DNA from: Bizionia sp. M204
GTDB lineage: Bacteria; Bacteroidota; Bacteroidia; Flavobacteriales; Flavobacteriaceae
DNA: 64,000 nucleotides
Reading direction: 5' to 3'
NCBI RefSeq assembly: GCF_023205095.1
Contig: NZ_CP046242.1
Location: forward strand, 3,027,001-3,091,000
This document shows, piece by piece, positions 54,000-61,445 of the stretch; the stretch's first letter is position 1, and every line of letters starts with the position of its first letter. A program made the position numbers and the translations under genes. Under the pieces are notes generated by a model. It was not told where the DNA came from. It did no database searches and saw only the letters and a list, made by a program, of their open reading frames with translations.

Positions 54000-54044
54000 A
54001 TGATTAGTCGTTAATTGGTTAAAAAGACCTTTTAGTCTTCTATG

Positions 54045-54052
54045 CAAAAGTA
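54045..54052 (-). promoter_or_regulatory. -7 promoter element of norC
   Basis: TACTTTTG on the minus strand matches TAnnTTTG, 45 bp upstream of the norC ATG. The box at 54075-54088 is 22 bp upstream of it, which would centre the box near -41, a class II activator position. Confidence 0.55.
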
Positions 54053-54074
54053 AAAGAGTGGATTAACCTAAAAC

Positions 54075-54088
54075 ATGACATTAATCAT
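54075..54088 (-). promoter_or_regulatory. Crp/Fnr-like box upstream of norC
   Basis: Minus strand ATGATTAATGTCAT, TGA-N6-TCA. One mismatch to the nadA box at 47023-47036, and the same spacing to the -7 element. Confidence 0.6.
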
Positions 54089-54151
54089 ATAATGGGATAA
54101 AAGTTAAAATTTTCTTAAATTATTGATAATGGGCTCGTTAAGGTTGTAAAG

Positions 54152-54502
54152 TTAGCCTTCCCGTTTCACCAAAGCATAATAATCGCCTTCTAAAGGCAAG
54201 TAGCCTTGATCATAAACAAAATAATAAACCGTACCAGCTTTGGTTGTGTAGATACTGGTGAAATAATTAAAATCGAAACCTTTTTCAATGAGTTTCGCTC
54301 TGGATGATTTGGTTTTTTGCTCTGGATTCAGCTCTTCCAGAATGCGATAGTTTTTACGTAAACGGTTATTGGTATTTCTAATCAGGTTTTTAGAGTCTTT
54401 ATTCACGCGATTATTAAACGAATTTCTACAGGCATCACTACAGAATTTTTTATCAATTCGGCCAACAATTTTATCACCACATTCTGGACATTGTTTTTGC
54501 AT
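54152..54502 (-). CDS. Zn-ribbon protein of unknown function
   Basis: A 116-residue protein with an N-terminal zinc ribbon CPECGDKIVG...KKFCSDACRNSF (four Cys at about residues 4, 7, 21 and 25), a charged helix (about 30-80), and a beta segment ending YDQGYLPLEGDYYALV. It resembles the DUF2116-type family in Bacteroidota. It stands alone between norC and the spermidine-synthase-like gene. Confidence 0.7.
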   Translation of the reverse strand: MQKQCPECGDKIVGRIDKKFCSDACRNSFNNRVNKDSKNLIRNTNNRLRKNYRILEELNPEQKTKSSRAKLIEKGFDFNYFTSIYTTKAGTVYYFVYDQGYLPLEGDYYALVKREG

Positions 54503-54614
54503 ACTGCTGATTTTTGAAATTACTTTTTGACTAAACTTTCAACTTATTTCATTTTTAAGTAGAATGAATAGCCAAGTTATTGCTTAAATATATAAATTAT
54601 TCTCTAAGAAGCCA

Positions 54615-55259
54615 TTACAAAGCTTTTCCAATAACCACCGTATTTGTTTGATTCACTTTTTTGTAAACATCCACTTGGTAGATATGCGATTTTAAATAAC
54701 TAATAATATGCTCTAGTTTTTGAGAAAGCTCTTTGTCTAACGAGGCATTAAATAAAATGGAACCACTTGCCGATTTGCGTTTTAGAGTGGTCTCCCAAAA
54801 TGATAGATCTAGAAATTGTTCGGGAACCGTGAGGTCTATAAATAAATCGATGATGATGAGATCGAACGTATCTGGTGTGTTTTCAATATAATGCAGTGCA
54901 TCATCACATATAATATTTAAATTTTTAGAAGTTTCAATCTGAAATTCATTCTTCGCAATGGCTATTATTTGTGGATCAATATCTACAGCTGTAATTTGAT
55001 TTTGGTAATTAAAATCGGTTTTCAGTGTTTCAATAACACTGCCGCCACCAAGGCCTAAAACAAGAATGGAATTCACATTTTTAAGGTCTAGTTTCTGCAA
55101 ACCAAACTTTAAAATGCGCTGTAATGAACCATACGAATAGTTGGCGTTTTTAGAGTTTAAATGTTTTTTTCCGTTGTACCAAGTAATTTCTAACGTGCCG
55201 TTAATTTCCGATTTTACTTTTTTGGTAATAGGATATAAATAGCTTAAAAGTTTTGCCAT
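54615..55259 (-). CDS. Spermidine-synthase-like methyltransferase-fold protein
   Basis: A 214-residue Rossmann-fold protein with LVLGLGGGSVIETL (about 63-76), ITAVDIDPQIIAIAKNEF (acidic end of strand 2) and FDLIIIDLFIDLTVP. This matches short spermidine-synthase-like proteins, but the N-terminal beta domain of true spermidine synthase is reduced to 50 residues. The function is unknown; a methyltransferase-like or polyamine role is possible. Confidence 0.75.
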   Translation of the reverse strand: MAKLLSYLYPITKKVKSEINGTLEITWYNGKKHLNSKNANYSYGSLQRILKFGLQKLDLKNVNSILVLGLGGGSVIETLKTDFNYQNQITAVDIDPQIIAIAKNEFQIETSKNLNIICDDALHYIENTPDTFDLIIIDLFIDLTVPEQFLDLSFWETTLKRKSASGSILFNASLDKELSQKLEHIISYLKSHIYQVDVYKKVNQTNTVVIGKAL

Positions 55260-55298
55260 GGGTGTAAAGGTAGCACTTTATTGTGATGGCTTATAGCA

Positions 55299-56297
55299 TT
55301 AATCATTCCCATAAATGAGATTTAAAAACTCCGTTTTTTCTAAATCGCCAAAATATTCTTTTACAGACAAGTTTTTTAACGCCTTTGTGATTTCAACTTT
55401 AACATAAGGCACACCAATAAGTAAGCTTTCAATATCTGAAACGGGTTTTCTACCAAAGAAATCGCCAAAAATTTTTAATTCTGAAATATGGCCTTTTTCA
55501 ACAAAAATGCGCAAATCAATTTCACCAACCGGAAAACGTTTGTTTTTTTGAATATTAGATTTAGGCGACCGTCCAAAATTCCAATCCCATAAATCGTATT
55601 TCTCGGCTTTCAGTTTATGAACCGCTTGCCATTCCGCTTCCGTTAATTTGTAAGTTTCAAAAGGTTCACTGGCTTCATATAATCCAACGAGTAGCTGATT
55701 TTTAAAAGCTTCCATAGATATGGGTGTTTTTAAAAATTCGCTAATATTAGCCACGCGACTTCTTACCGATTTATGACCTTTAGATTCAATTTTGCTCATT
55801 TTTACTTGAAGCGCTTTTGTTACTTCGCTCATATCTGTATCAAATAAAAGCGTACCATGACTAATCATCCGTTTTCCTGTAGAAAACTGCGCAGTTCCAG
55901 AAATTTTCTTCTCGTTTACCAAAATATCATTTCGGCCTTTGAGTTCAGCCGAAACGCCCATATTATTTAAAACCCGAATAACGGGTGCGGTAAATTTTTT
56001 AAAGTTGCTTATACGTTTTCCATCATGATTGGTAATAAAACTAAAGTTTAAATTTCCTAAATCATGATAAACCGCGCCACCACCAGAAACACGACGCACC
56101 ACATGGATGTTGTTATCATCTATATATTCCTGGTTAATTTCCTCCAAGGTATTTTGGTTTCTTCCAATAATAATGGATGGCTCGTTAATGTAAAATAGCA
56201 AATAATCTGTGGAAGTATCAAAATGCCTTAAGGCATATTCTTCTAAAGCTAGGTTTAGTTTGGGGTTGGTGTGGCCTTCATTGTCTATGAAAATCAT
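55299..56297 (-). CDS. lplA: Lipoate-protein ligase A
   Basis: A 332-residue LplA. The N-terminal catalytic domain holds RRVSGGGAVYHDLGNLNFS (lipoyl-AMP loop) and KISGTAQFSTGKRMISHGTLLFD; the C-terminal accessory domain follows from about 245. It attaches lipoate to E2 and GcvH proteins. I start it at ATG 56297 (MIFIDNE) on domain length. An IS110 relic begins just beyond its 5' end, on the other strand. Confidence 0.92.
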   Translation of the reverse strand: MIFIDNEGHTNPKLNLALEEYALRHFDTSTDYLLFYINEPSIIIGRNQNTLEEINQEYIDDNNIHVVRRVSGGGAVYHDLGNLNFSFITNHDGKRISNFKKFTAPVIRVLNNMGVSAELKGRNDILVNEKKISGTAQFSTGKRMISHGTLLFDTDMSEVTKALQVKMSKIESKGHKSVRSRVANISEFLKTPISMEAFKNQLLVGLYEASEPFETYKLTEAEWQAVHKLKAEKYDLWDWNFGRSPKSNIQKNKRFPVGEIDLRIFVEKGHISELKIFGDFFGRKPVSDIESLLIGVPYVKVEITKALKNLSVKEYFGDLEKTEFLNLIYGND

Positions 56298-56302
56298 AAG
56301 AG

Positions 56303-56479
56303 ATGTCTTGTTTGGTAGATAACAAAGATAGCGAAATTTATGAGCGTATAGTTGTTCTAGGAAAACCAAAATTAGCATTAATTGCAGTATGTAATAAGCT
56401 GCTAAAACAGGCTTTTGCTATTGCAAAATCAGGATTAATATATGAGGATACGTATAGAAGTACTTTGGTGAAACGTTAA
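56303..56479 (+). pseudogene. IS110-family transposase C-terminal relic
   Basis: A 58-codon frame on the plus strand reading ...EIYERIVVLGKPKLALIAVC, then NKLLKQAFAIAKSGLIYEDT and YRSTLVKR, stop. This is the C-terminal end typical of IS110/IS116/IS902 transposases (GKPKLALIAVCNKLLKQAFAI). The rest of the transposase is gone, replaced by the start of lplA. It marks an old insertion at the border of the accessory island. Confidence 0.75.
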
Positions 56480-56504
56480 TGCGTTTTTACTTGTTTTTTA
56501 CAAT

Positions 56505-56518
56505 AGTACTTTGTTGGC
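56505..56518. repeat. Cassette boundary D (AGTACTTTGTTGGC)
   Basis: AGTACTTTGTTGGC 10 bp before the stop of the ATPase gene. On the minus strand GCCAAC follows the gene at the same place as GGCAAC follows the other two island genes. No left arm of a matching hairpin was found, so the array probably ends here. The same AGTACTTTG occurs at 56459-56467 in the IS110 relic. Confidence 0.5.
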
Positions 56519-56527
56519 GGTAGTTAT

Positions 56528-57982
56528 TTATATTTTTTTAAAAACTTCAAGTGTCATATTTACAAACATTTTTAATTCTTTGACATCTATTATGTTGTCA
56601 GTGTTTTGAGAATCGTGATGAAAGGATTTACTATAATCATTAATAACTGTTAAATCACTTATTAAATGTTTTAATGAAAATAATTCGTCATTTTCTTTTG
56701 AGTTTCTAATTGAAGCAATAATTTCTCCAAGCCAAATATTATCTGCTATATCATTATAAAATTTAACTTTTATGATTCCTTCTAAAATTGGTCTTAAGCA
56801 TCTTATTACTTCTCTTTTGCTAGATTCAGTTTCTGCTCCATTCTTTTTGAAATTATAAATAACTTCTAAATCTTTATGAAGTTCAGATTTGAATTCTGTT
56901 TGAATATCAATTTTCTTAAGTACACTATCTTTTTCTGAATTCTGAATGGTTAAACAAAGTAGGTCAGGATTTAACCCTTTAAATTTCTGGATTAAAATAT
57001 GGTCATGAGATAATAGAAAAAATTGCTTTGATTTATCGGCTATTTTCGTAAGAAAATGCAAAGTCATTTGCTTTCTGTTTGAGTCAAAACTTGATAAAGG
57101 GTCGTCAAATATCACAATTTTATCTTCACAATTTGATAAGTCAAGAGTTGCCATAAAGAAACTCAATGCTATTGCGTTTTTATCTCCTTCACTTAATGTG
57201 TATTTAACTTGTCCATTTAGATGAGCTGAATTCGGTGAATCTAATTTTATTTCTGAACCTTGGAAATCAAAAATTATTTCAGGAAAATAGTCTAATTTCT
57301 TTTTTGTGATGGAAATTTCAATTTGGCTTATAGACACATTTGGTATCAACTTTGTAAGGTAATTATTTGTTGCATTTTTAAAATCTTCAAAAATAGATTT
57401 TGACATTTTTATATACTTCCTTCTTAGGCTAACAAATGCTTTATTTAGTACTTCAAATTTCTTTTCTAATTCTTCATCTGCTTGAAGTCCATCTTTTAAA
57501 AGTTTTAATCTTTTATCTTCAATAGGTTGTAATTCCCTTTGTGCTGATTTTATATTATTGAATAAATATGTTCCTTCTCCACCTAAAACAAGTTGAATAA
57601 ATTTTTTTTTGGTTGAATTTGTTGAAATAGAACCTTTAAAAACATAATCTTCTATAAAATGATTATCATAAATAAGAAATTTTGGTAAGTTGACGGTATC
57701 TCTCCAAGTATTAGAGGAAAAATATACATTTTTGGAAGGTTCTGAAAATCGTAGTATGACTTCTGGTTCAGATTCTGATTCAACTCTTTTTTTATAAGCA
57801 ATTAAATCAGTGTTTTTTTCAATTAATGATTTAAGAATTATGCATAAAGTAGACTTTCCAGAACCATTAGTAGCATAAATTGAATTTGTTTTTGAAAAGG
57901 AACCATTCCAATTTGAATCCGATTTAGTAGATAAATTACTGAAAATTCCAATGTTCTTAATTTTAATAAATTTCTCTATCAT
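56528..57982 (-). CDS. AAA-type ATPase (AAA_13/RloC-like), accessory
   Basis: A 484-residue SMC/RecF-like ATPase. Walker A YATNGSGKSTL (about 37-47), ABC-type signature LSEGDKNAIALSFF (about 263-276) and Walker B KIVIFDDPLSSFDSNRK (about 289-305), with switch His in LLSHDHILIQ. A coiled-coil-like helix lies between (about 145-200). The family often functions in phage defence, sometimes with a nuclease domain, but I see no nuclease motif here. It is in the island between spacers A and D, in the same direction as the other cassettes. Confidence 0.78.
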   Translation of the reverse strand: MIEKFIKIKNIGIFSNLSTKSDSNWNGSFSKTNSIYATNGSGKSTLCIILKSLIEKNTDLIAYKKRVESESEPEVILRFSEPSKNVYFSSNTWRDTVNLPKFLIYDNHFIEDYVFKGSISTNSTKKKFIQLVLGGEGTYLFNNIKSAQRELQPIEDKRLKLLKDGLQADEELEKKFEVLNKAFVSLRRKYIKMSKSIFEDFKNATNNYLTKLIPNVSISQIEISITKKKLDYFPEIIFDFQGSEIKLDSPNSAHLNGQVKYTLSEGDKNAIALSFFMATLDLSNCEDKIVIFDDPLSSFDSNRKQMTLHFLTKIADKSKQFFLLSHDHILIQKFKGLNPDLLCLTIQNSEKDSVLKKIDIQTEFKSELHKDLEVIYNFKKNGAETESSKREVIRCLRPILEGIIKVKFYNDIADNIWLGEIIASIRNSKENDELFSLKHLISDLTVINDYSKSFHHDSQNTDNIIDVKELKMFVNMTLEVFKKI

Positions 57983-58013
57983 TCTTTTCAGTTAGTTCGT
58001 AGTGGTAATTATT

Positions 58014-58209
58014 GCCAACGGTCGAGTATATGAAAAGTAGCGCTGAAAAAGTGCGCTATTCATTCGGTTGAACACAAGCCGAATTTTTAAATTTTTTTAT
58101 TTATTTTTTTTTCTCAAATAGCCAAATTTAAAAATTTGGTGACTTCGAAAAAGTGCCCGAACCTTTGTGTTTGCAACTGCTCGCGCTATTTTTTATATAC
58201 ATTGTTGCC
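58014..58209. repeat. Cassette spacer A (hairpin element)
   Basis: A 196-bp element between the ATPase gene and the toxin-antitoxin pair. Left arm GCCAAC..GAGTATATG..AGTAGCGC (58014-58043) pairs with right arm GCGCTATTTTTTATATAC..GTTGCC (58183-58209). The interior has further inverted repeats (TTCGG/CCGAA) and a direct repeat GAAAAAGTGC. Same design as spacer B. Confidence 0.65.
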
Positions 58210-58225
58210 CACAGTACTTTCTGCG

Positions 58226-58516
58226 TTATGCTATTTCAATGTTCAGATTTTTTCCAAGTCCAAGTTCAATCAGTTTGTAATAAGTGGAAACTTGAATATC
58301 GCTCAATCCACGTTCAATTCGGGAAATGTAGCTCTTTTTTGTTCCGGTTCTTTCAGCAAGTTCTTCTTGTGTTAAGTTAGCCTCTTTCCGAGCCTCTTTT
58401 AACATTACTCCAAGTCGGAATGCAAGTGAATCAGCGTCATACTTATCACGCTTTTGAGTTCCTTTTTTTCCGTATGTTTCAATGAGGATGTCCTCAAAAT
58501 CAGTTACATTTTTCAT
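58226..58516 (-). CDS. HTH antitoxin (HigA/XRE-like)
   Basis: A 96-residue protein with a lambda-repressor helix-turn-helix (about 30-85: LGVMLKEARKEANLTQEELAERTGTKKSYISRIERGLSDIQ). It follows the toxin gene by one base, the HigBA gene order (toxin first). It likely binds and represses its own promoter and neutralises the toxin. Confidence 0.85.
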   Translation of the reverse strand: MKNVTDFEDILIETYGKKGTQKRDKYDADSLAFRLGVMLKEARKEANLTQEELAERTGTKKSYISRIERGLSDIQVSTYYKLIELGLGKNLNIEIA

Positions 58517-58517
58517 A

Positions 58518-58856
58518 TCAGTTATTTTTTTCTTTGAGATATTCTTTTTTCAATTTTTCAGCGAGTTTGATTTCTTTTCTCGGTGTCTTTTGGGTTTTTT
58601 TCACGAATGCGTTTGCAAGCACAACTAAATTGCCATCATCGAAAAAGCACAAAATCCGAATACTTTTAAAAGTTGTAATTACACGTACTTCATAAATTCC
58701 GTCAGTATTTTCGAGATACTTAAAGAATTTTTTCGGCACTTGTCTTTCAAGCCGAACAAGGTCCAAAACATATCCTATTTTTTCCTTAACATTGTCTTCT
58801 TGAGCTTTATAAAACTCGGGAAAATGTTTTCCGTATGCAATTACTTTTCTTATCAC
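58518..58856 (-). CDS. RelE/HigB-like toxin (phage Gp49-like)
   Basis: A 112-residue basic protein of the HigB type II toxin family: FYKAQEDNVKEKIGYVLDLVR, KKFFKYLENTDGIYEVRVI and RILCFFDDGNLVVLANAFVKKTQKTPRKEIKLAEKLKKEY are the usual helix, beta-sheet and C-terminal helix. Known members cut mRNA at the ribosome. It forms an operon with the downstream HTH gene. Spacer B lies 81 bp upstream. Confidence 0.88.
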   Translation of the reverse strand: MIRKVIAYGKHFPEFYKAQEDNVKEKIGYVLDLVRLERQVPKKFFKYLENTDGIYEVRVITTFKSIRILCFFDDGNLVVLANAFVKKTQKTPRKEIKLAEKLKKEYLKEKNN

Positions 58857-58937
58857 GCAACAAAGTTAACTAATTAGTGTACTAAATTCAAATAAAGTTA
58901 CAGAATTTTAATGAAAAGATGGTTTCCCAGTATTGTG

Positions 58938-59069
58938 GGCAACGGTCTCGTATAACCGTCAGTTACGGGTTAAAGTACGCAAATTTTTCGGTTTAGCACT
59001 GACGTTAGCAATTCCGAGTGGATTCGGACGTAGTCGAATTCGCCGTAATTGCGGTTATACATTGTTGCC
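58938..59069. repeat. Cassette spacer B (hairpin element)
   Basis: A 132-bp element. Left arm GGCAAC..GTATAACCG..CAGTTACGG (58938-58968) pairs with right arm CCGTAATTGCGGTTATAC..GTTGCC (59043-59069). The long, nearly perfect stem carries unpaired bases in the same place as spacer A. The interior carries smaller hairpins (CCGA/TCGG). Confidence 0.7.
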
Positions 59070-59078
59070 AGTAGTATT

Positions 59079-59645
59079 TTATTCTCCAAAGAGTAATTTT
59101 CCATTTATCAAATGTGTTTTTCCCTTCACTTTGTCAATACTTGCCTGTAATACTCCACAATCTAATATGTTGGAATCTGTTGAGTGTCGACCAGAAAAAA
59201 CATTTATTAATACCTCAAAATTCGTGTCTGATAAATCCTCGAGAGCCTTTTTTGAAATTTTTACATTTTTAAAATGAGCAATTTTTGAGTCCCACAATTC
59301 AATTCGATGTTGTCCAATATTTTTTTCTCCCCATTTTTGATAGTCAGAATCCAAAGTATCTTTAGGAATTCCCGTGAAGTATGCTTGAACGATAGTCGAT
59401 TCATTGTCTTTTTTGAGTTTGGCTTTTGCTTTTTCACTCAAGTTAATTTTGATAGCAAATTCAGGGATTATAACAGAGTCCTTTAAAACTCTAAATGAGT
59501 CAATCAGGACTTTATTTTCACTTGATTTTGTATTTAATTCAATTGTTTCAATTTTTTCCTTTTCGTTTATTTCGCTGTTGTTTTTTTCCTTACAAGAATT
59601 AGAAAGGAAAGATAGAAACATTAATATTAGCAGTGTTTTTTTCAT
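59079..59645 (-). CDS. Unknown lipoprotein, island gene
   Basis: A 188-residue lipoprotein with lipobox SFLSNSCKEK (Cys18). A Glu/Lys-rich linker (about 20-60) precedes a beta-rich domain (PEFAIKINLSEKAKAKLKKDNESTIVQAYFTG ... HRIELWDSKIAHFKNVKIS). No named family recognised. GTTGCC of spacer C ends 6 bp before its ATG, so its upstream signals lie in the spacer. Confidence 0.65.
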   Translation of the reverse strand: MKKTLLILMFLSFLSNSCKEKNNSEINEKEKIETIELNTKSSENKVLIDSFRVLKDSVIIPEFAIKINLSEKAKAKLKKDNESTIVQAYFTGIPKDTLDSDYQKWGEKNIGQHRIELWDSKIAHFKNVKISKKALEDLSDTNFEVLINVFSGRHSTDSNILDCGVLQASIDKVKGKTHLINGKLLFGE

Positions 59646-59651
59646 ATTACT

Positions 59652-59670
59652 GGCAACGTGTTATATAAGT
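59652..59670. repeat. Cassette boundary C (GGCAAC, right edge of island)
   Basis: GGCAACGTGTTATATAAGT begins 7 bp upstream of the lipoprotein ATG, matching the left-arm pattern GSCAAC-n-GTATAT of spacers A and B. The remaining 160 bp up to ssb contain no matching right arm, so the array seems to end here. Confidence 0.5.
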
Positions 59671-59830
59671 ATAAATATACACTTAAATTCAAAATTACCC
59701 ATTTCCAAACGACTACAAACATTTACAAACGAATTTAAATAGGTAACTACCGACTAATACTTGCAAGGGGTTGCATCTTTGCCCTGTTGATTTGACCGAA
59801 TGATTTTCAACATAATTAAAACCTTATCTT

Positions 59831-60163
59831 ATGAATACGTTAAGAAACAAAGTACAGTTAATTGGAAGACTTGGACAAGATCCAGAAATCATCAGTTTTG
59901 AAGATGGTAATAAAATGGCTAAATTTTCATTAGCTACAGACGATAGCTATAAAGACAAAAATGGCGAAAAAGTAGAACGTACCTACTGGCATAATGTGAT
60001 AGTAAAAAATGGCTTGGTAAAAGTCGTTGAGGCGTATGTAACCAAAGGACAAGAAATTGCTATAGAAGGCAAATTAACCAACCGATCTTGGGATGATAAA
60101 GATGGTAAGAAGCATTACATTACCGAAGTGTTATGCAACGAATTGCTGATGTTTGGCAAGTAA
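59831..60163 (+). CDS. ssb: Single-stranded DNA-binding protein
   Basis: A 110-residue short SSB. The OB fold is visible: NKVQLIGRLGQDPEI, KMAKFSLATDDSYKD, YWHNVIVKNGLVKVVEAYVTKGQEIAIEGKL. The usual acidic C-terminal tail (ending DDDIPF or similar) is absent, so it may be a second SSB for mobile or competence-related DNA rather than the essential one. Confidence 0.88.
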   Translation: MNTLRNKVQLIGRLGQDPEIISFEDGNKMAKFSLATDDSYKDKNGEKVERTYWHNVIVKNGLVKVVEAYVTKGQEIAIEGKLTNRSWDDKDGKKHYITEVLCNELLMFGK

Positions 60164-60182
60164 TAATTGCCATAAAAAAGAA

Positions 60183-60212
60183 AAGCCGCGAATGACCTTC
60201 GCGGCTTTTTTT
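60183..60212 (+). terminator. Intrinsic terminator after ssb
   Basis: AAGCCGCGAA-tgacc-TTCGCGGCTT, a 10-bp GC-rich stem followed by seven T. Its 3' edge overlaps the stop of the small minus-strand gene. Confidence 0.88.
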
Positions 60213-60387
60213 ATGCAACTTTTTGAAGCAAATCAAAACACGGACATTTGCCACATCGTTTTTTTTCGCTTTTTAAATATTTTTCACAGCATTTGCTTTT
60301 TACTTTCTTTTCCGCAGAAATGATACCTGCTTCGCGTAACGCTTCTAAAGCCTTTTTCTGTTTTTTCTTGTCTTTCTTTTTGCCCAC
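60211..60387 (-). CDS. Small Cys-rich basic protein
   Basis: A 58-residue frame starting with GTG at 60387 and ending at 60211; too short for most gene finders. It is Lys-rich at the N-terminus (GKKKDKKKQKKALEAL) and has five Cys toward the C-terminus (KCCEKYLKS...RCGKCPCFDLLQKVA), which look like a metal-binding knuckle. I recall similar KCCEKY...CxxCPxF small proteins in other Flavobacteriaceae. The function is unknown. Confidence 0.6.
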   Translation of the reverse strand: MGKKKDKKKQKKALEALREAGIISAEKKVKSKCCEKYLKSEKKRCGKCPCFDLLQKVA

Positions 60388-60460
60388 AATGGATTCATTT
60401 GTAGATGATAAGACAAAATTAATTATTTTTATTGATTCTAAATAAAATTATCTGTTAAAA

Positions 60461-60979
60461 TTAAACAGTTCCCGTTGAGGCTGCTGAACTAATGGTTAAT
60501 TGTTCAATATCACGATCAAATAAATACAATCCGCCTTTATCGTTTCCTATTAAATTTATTTTATCTAAAATGGTGCGTGCCATAGCTTCTTCTTCAATTT
60601 GCTCGGCTACATACCACTGTAAGAAATTGTGAGTGGCGTAATCTTTTTCCTGTAAACTAATATGTACTAACTCATTTATGCTTTCTGAAACATATACTTC
60701 GTGTTCATAGAGTTTTTCAAACATTTCTTGGAAGGATTTAAAGGTGACATTTGGCGCTTTTAATTCCGAAACATGGGCATGTCCACCACGTTCATTCACA
60801 AATTTTATAAGTTTTAACATGTGGTCGCGCTCTTCTTGAGATTGGCTGTACATAAAGTTTGCCACACCTTCAAGGCCTTTTACTTCCGCCCAACAGGCCA
60901 TGGCTAAATATATTTGAGACGATTCTGCTTCTACACGAATTTGTTCGTTTAATGCGTTTTCAATGTTTTTTGATACCAT
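60461..60979 (-). CDS. ftnA: Ferritin
   Basis: A 172-residue bacterial non-haem ferritin. The four-helix bundle holds the ferroxidase ligands in QIRVEAESSQIYLAMACWAE, SQSQEERDHMLKL and AEQIEEEAMARTILDKI. It oxidises and stores iron. It stands alone on the minus strand. Confidence 0.93.
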   Translation of the reverse strand: MVSKNIENALNEQIRVEAESSQIYLAMACWAEVKGLEGVANFMYSQSQEERDHMLKLIKFVNERGGHAHVSELKAPNVTFKSFQEMFEKLYEHEVYVSESINELVHISLQEKDYATHNFLQWYVAEQIEEEAMARTILDKINLIGNDKGGLYLFDRDIEQLTISSAASTGTV

Positions 60980-61064
60980 AATTTATGCTTTTAAGTAAAG
61001 TTACATAATTTCTTGAGGAGTTAAAGTTATAATACTCCTAAATAAGTAGCTATTCTGACCCCGT

Positions 61065-61391
61065 TTAGTTGGTAACAAATTTTAACCCAACAATGGAAAC
61101 GATTAAAGTGGTTATAAAAAATAAACGCCAAAAATCTGCAGGTTCTTTAAAAATAAAGATGCCAACTAAAACGGTTCCTACAGCTCCAATGCCTGTCCAA
61201 ACGGCATAAGCGGTTCCAATAGGTAAACTTTGTGTGGCTTTTACCAAAAGTACCATGCTAATGGTTAAACACACCAGAAAACCTATAAACCAATAGGTGG
61301 CCAAGCTTCCAGAGGTTTCCTTAAATTTTCCTAAACAGGCCGCGAATGCCACTTCAAATAAACCAGCAATAATTAATAAAATCCAATTCAT
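61065..61391 (-). CDS. SMR-family small multidrug efflux protein
   Basis: A 108-residue protein with four transmembrane helices. NWILLIIAGLFEVAFAACLGKF has the essential membrane Glu of the first helix, and TQSLPIGTAYAVWTGIGAVGTVLVGIF is the family signature. The Ala-rich first helix and spacing fit the SugE/Gdx (guanidinium) branch as well as EmrE; which one is not settled. Confidence 0.88.
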   Translation of the reverse strand: MNWILLIIAGLFEVAFAACLGKFKETSGSLATYWFIGFLVCLTISMVLLVKATQSLPIGTAYAVWTGIGAVGTVLVGIFIFKEPADFWRLFFITTLIVSIVGLKFVTN

Positions 61392-61445
61392 ACGTTTTTC
61401 TAAAATAGTTATAAACTGGCTCTAAAATACTTATTTTCTATGACG

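Noticed and set aside
58014-59069. Classical integron attC sites
   Set aside because: The ends are GSCAAC/GTTGSC, not RYYYAAC/GTTRRRY, and no integron integrase is in view. I therefore report them as hairpin spacers of unknown type.
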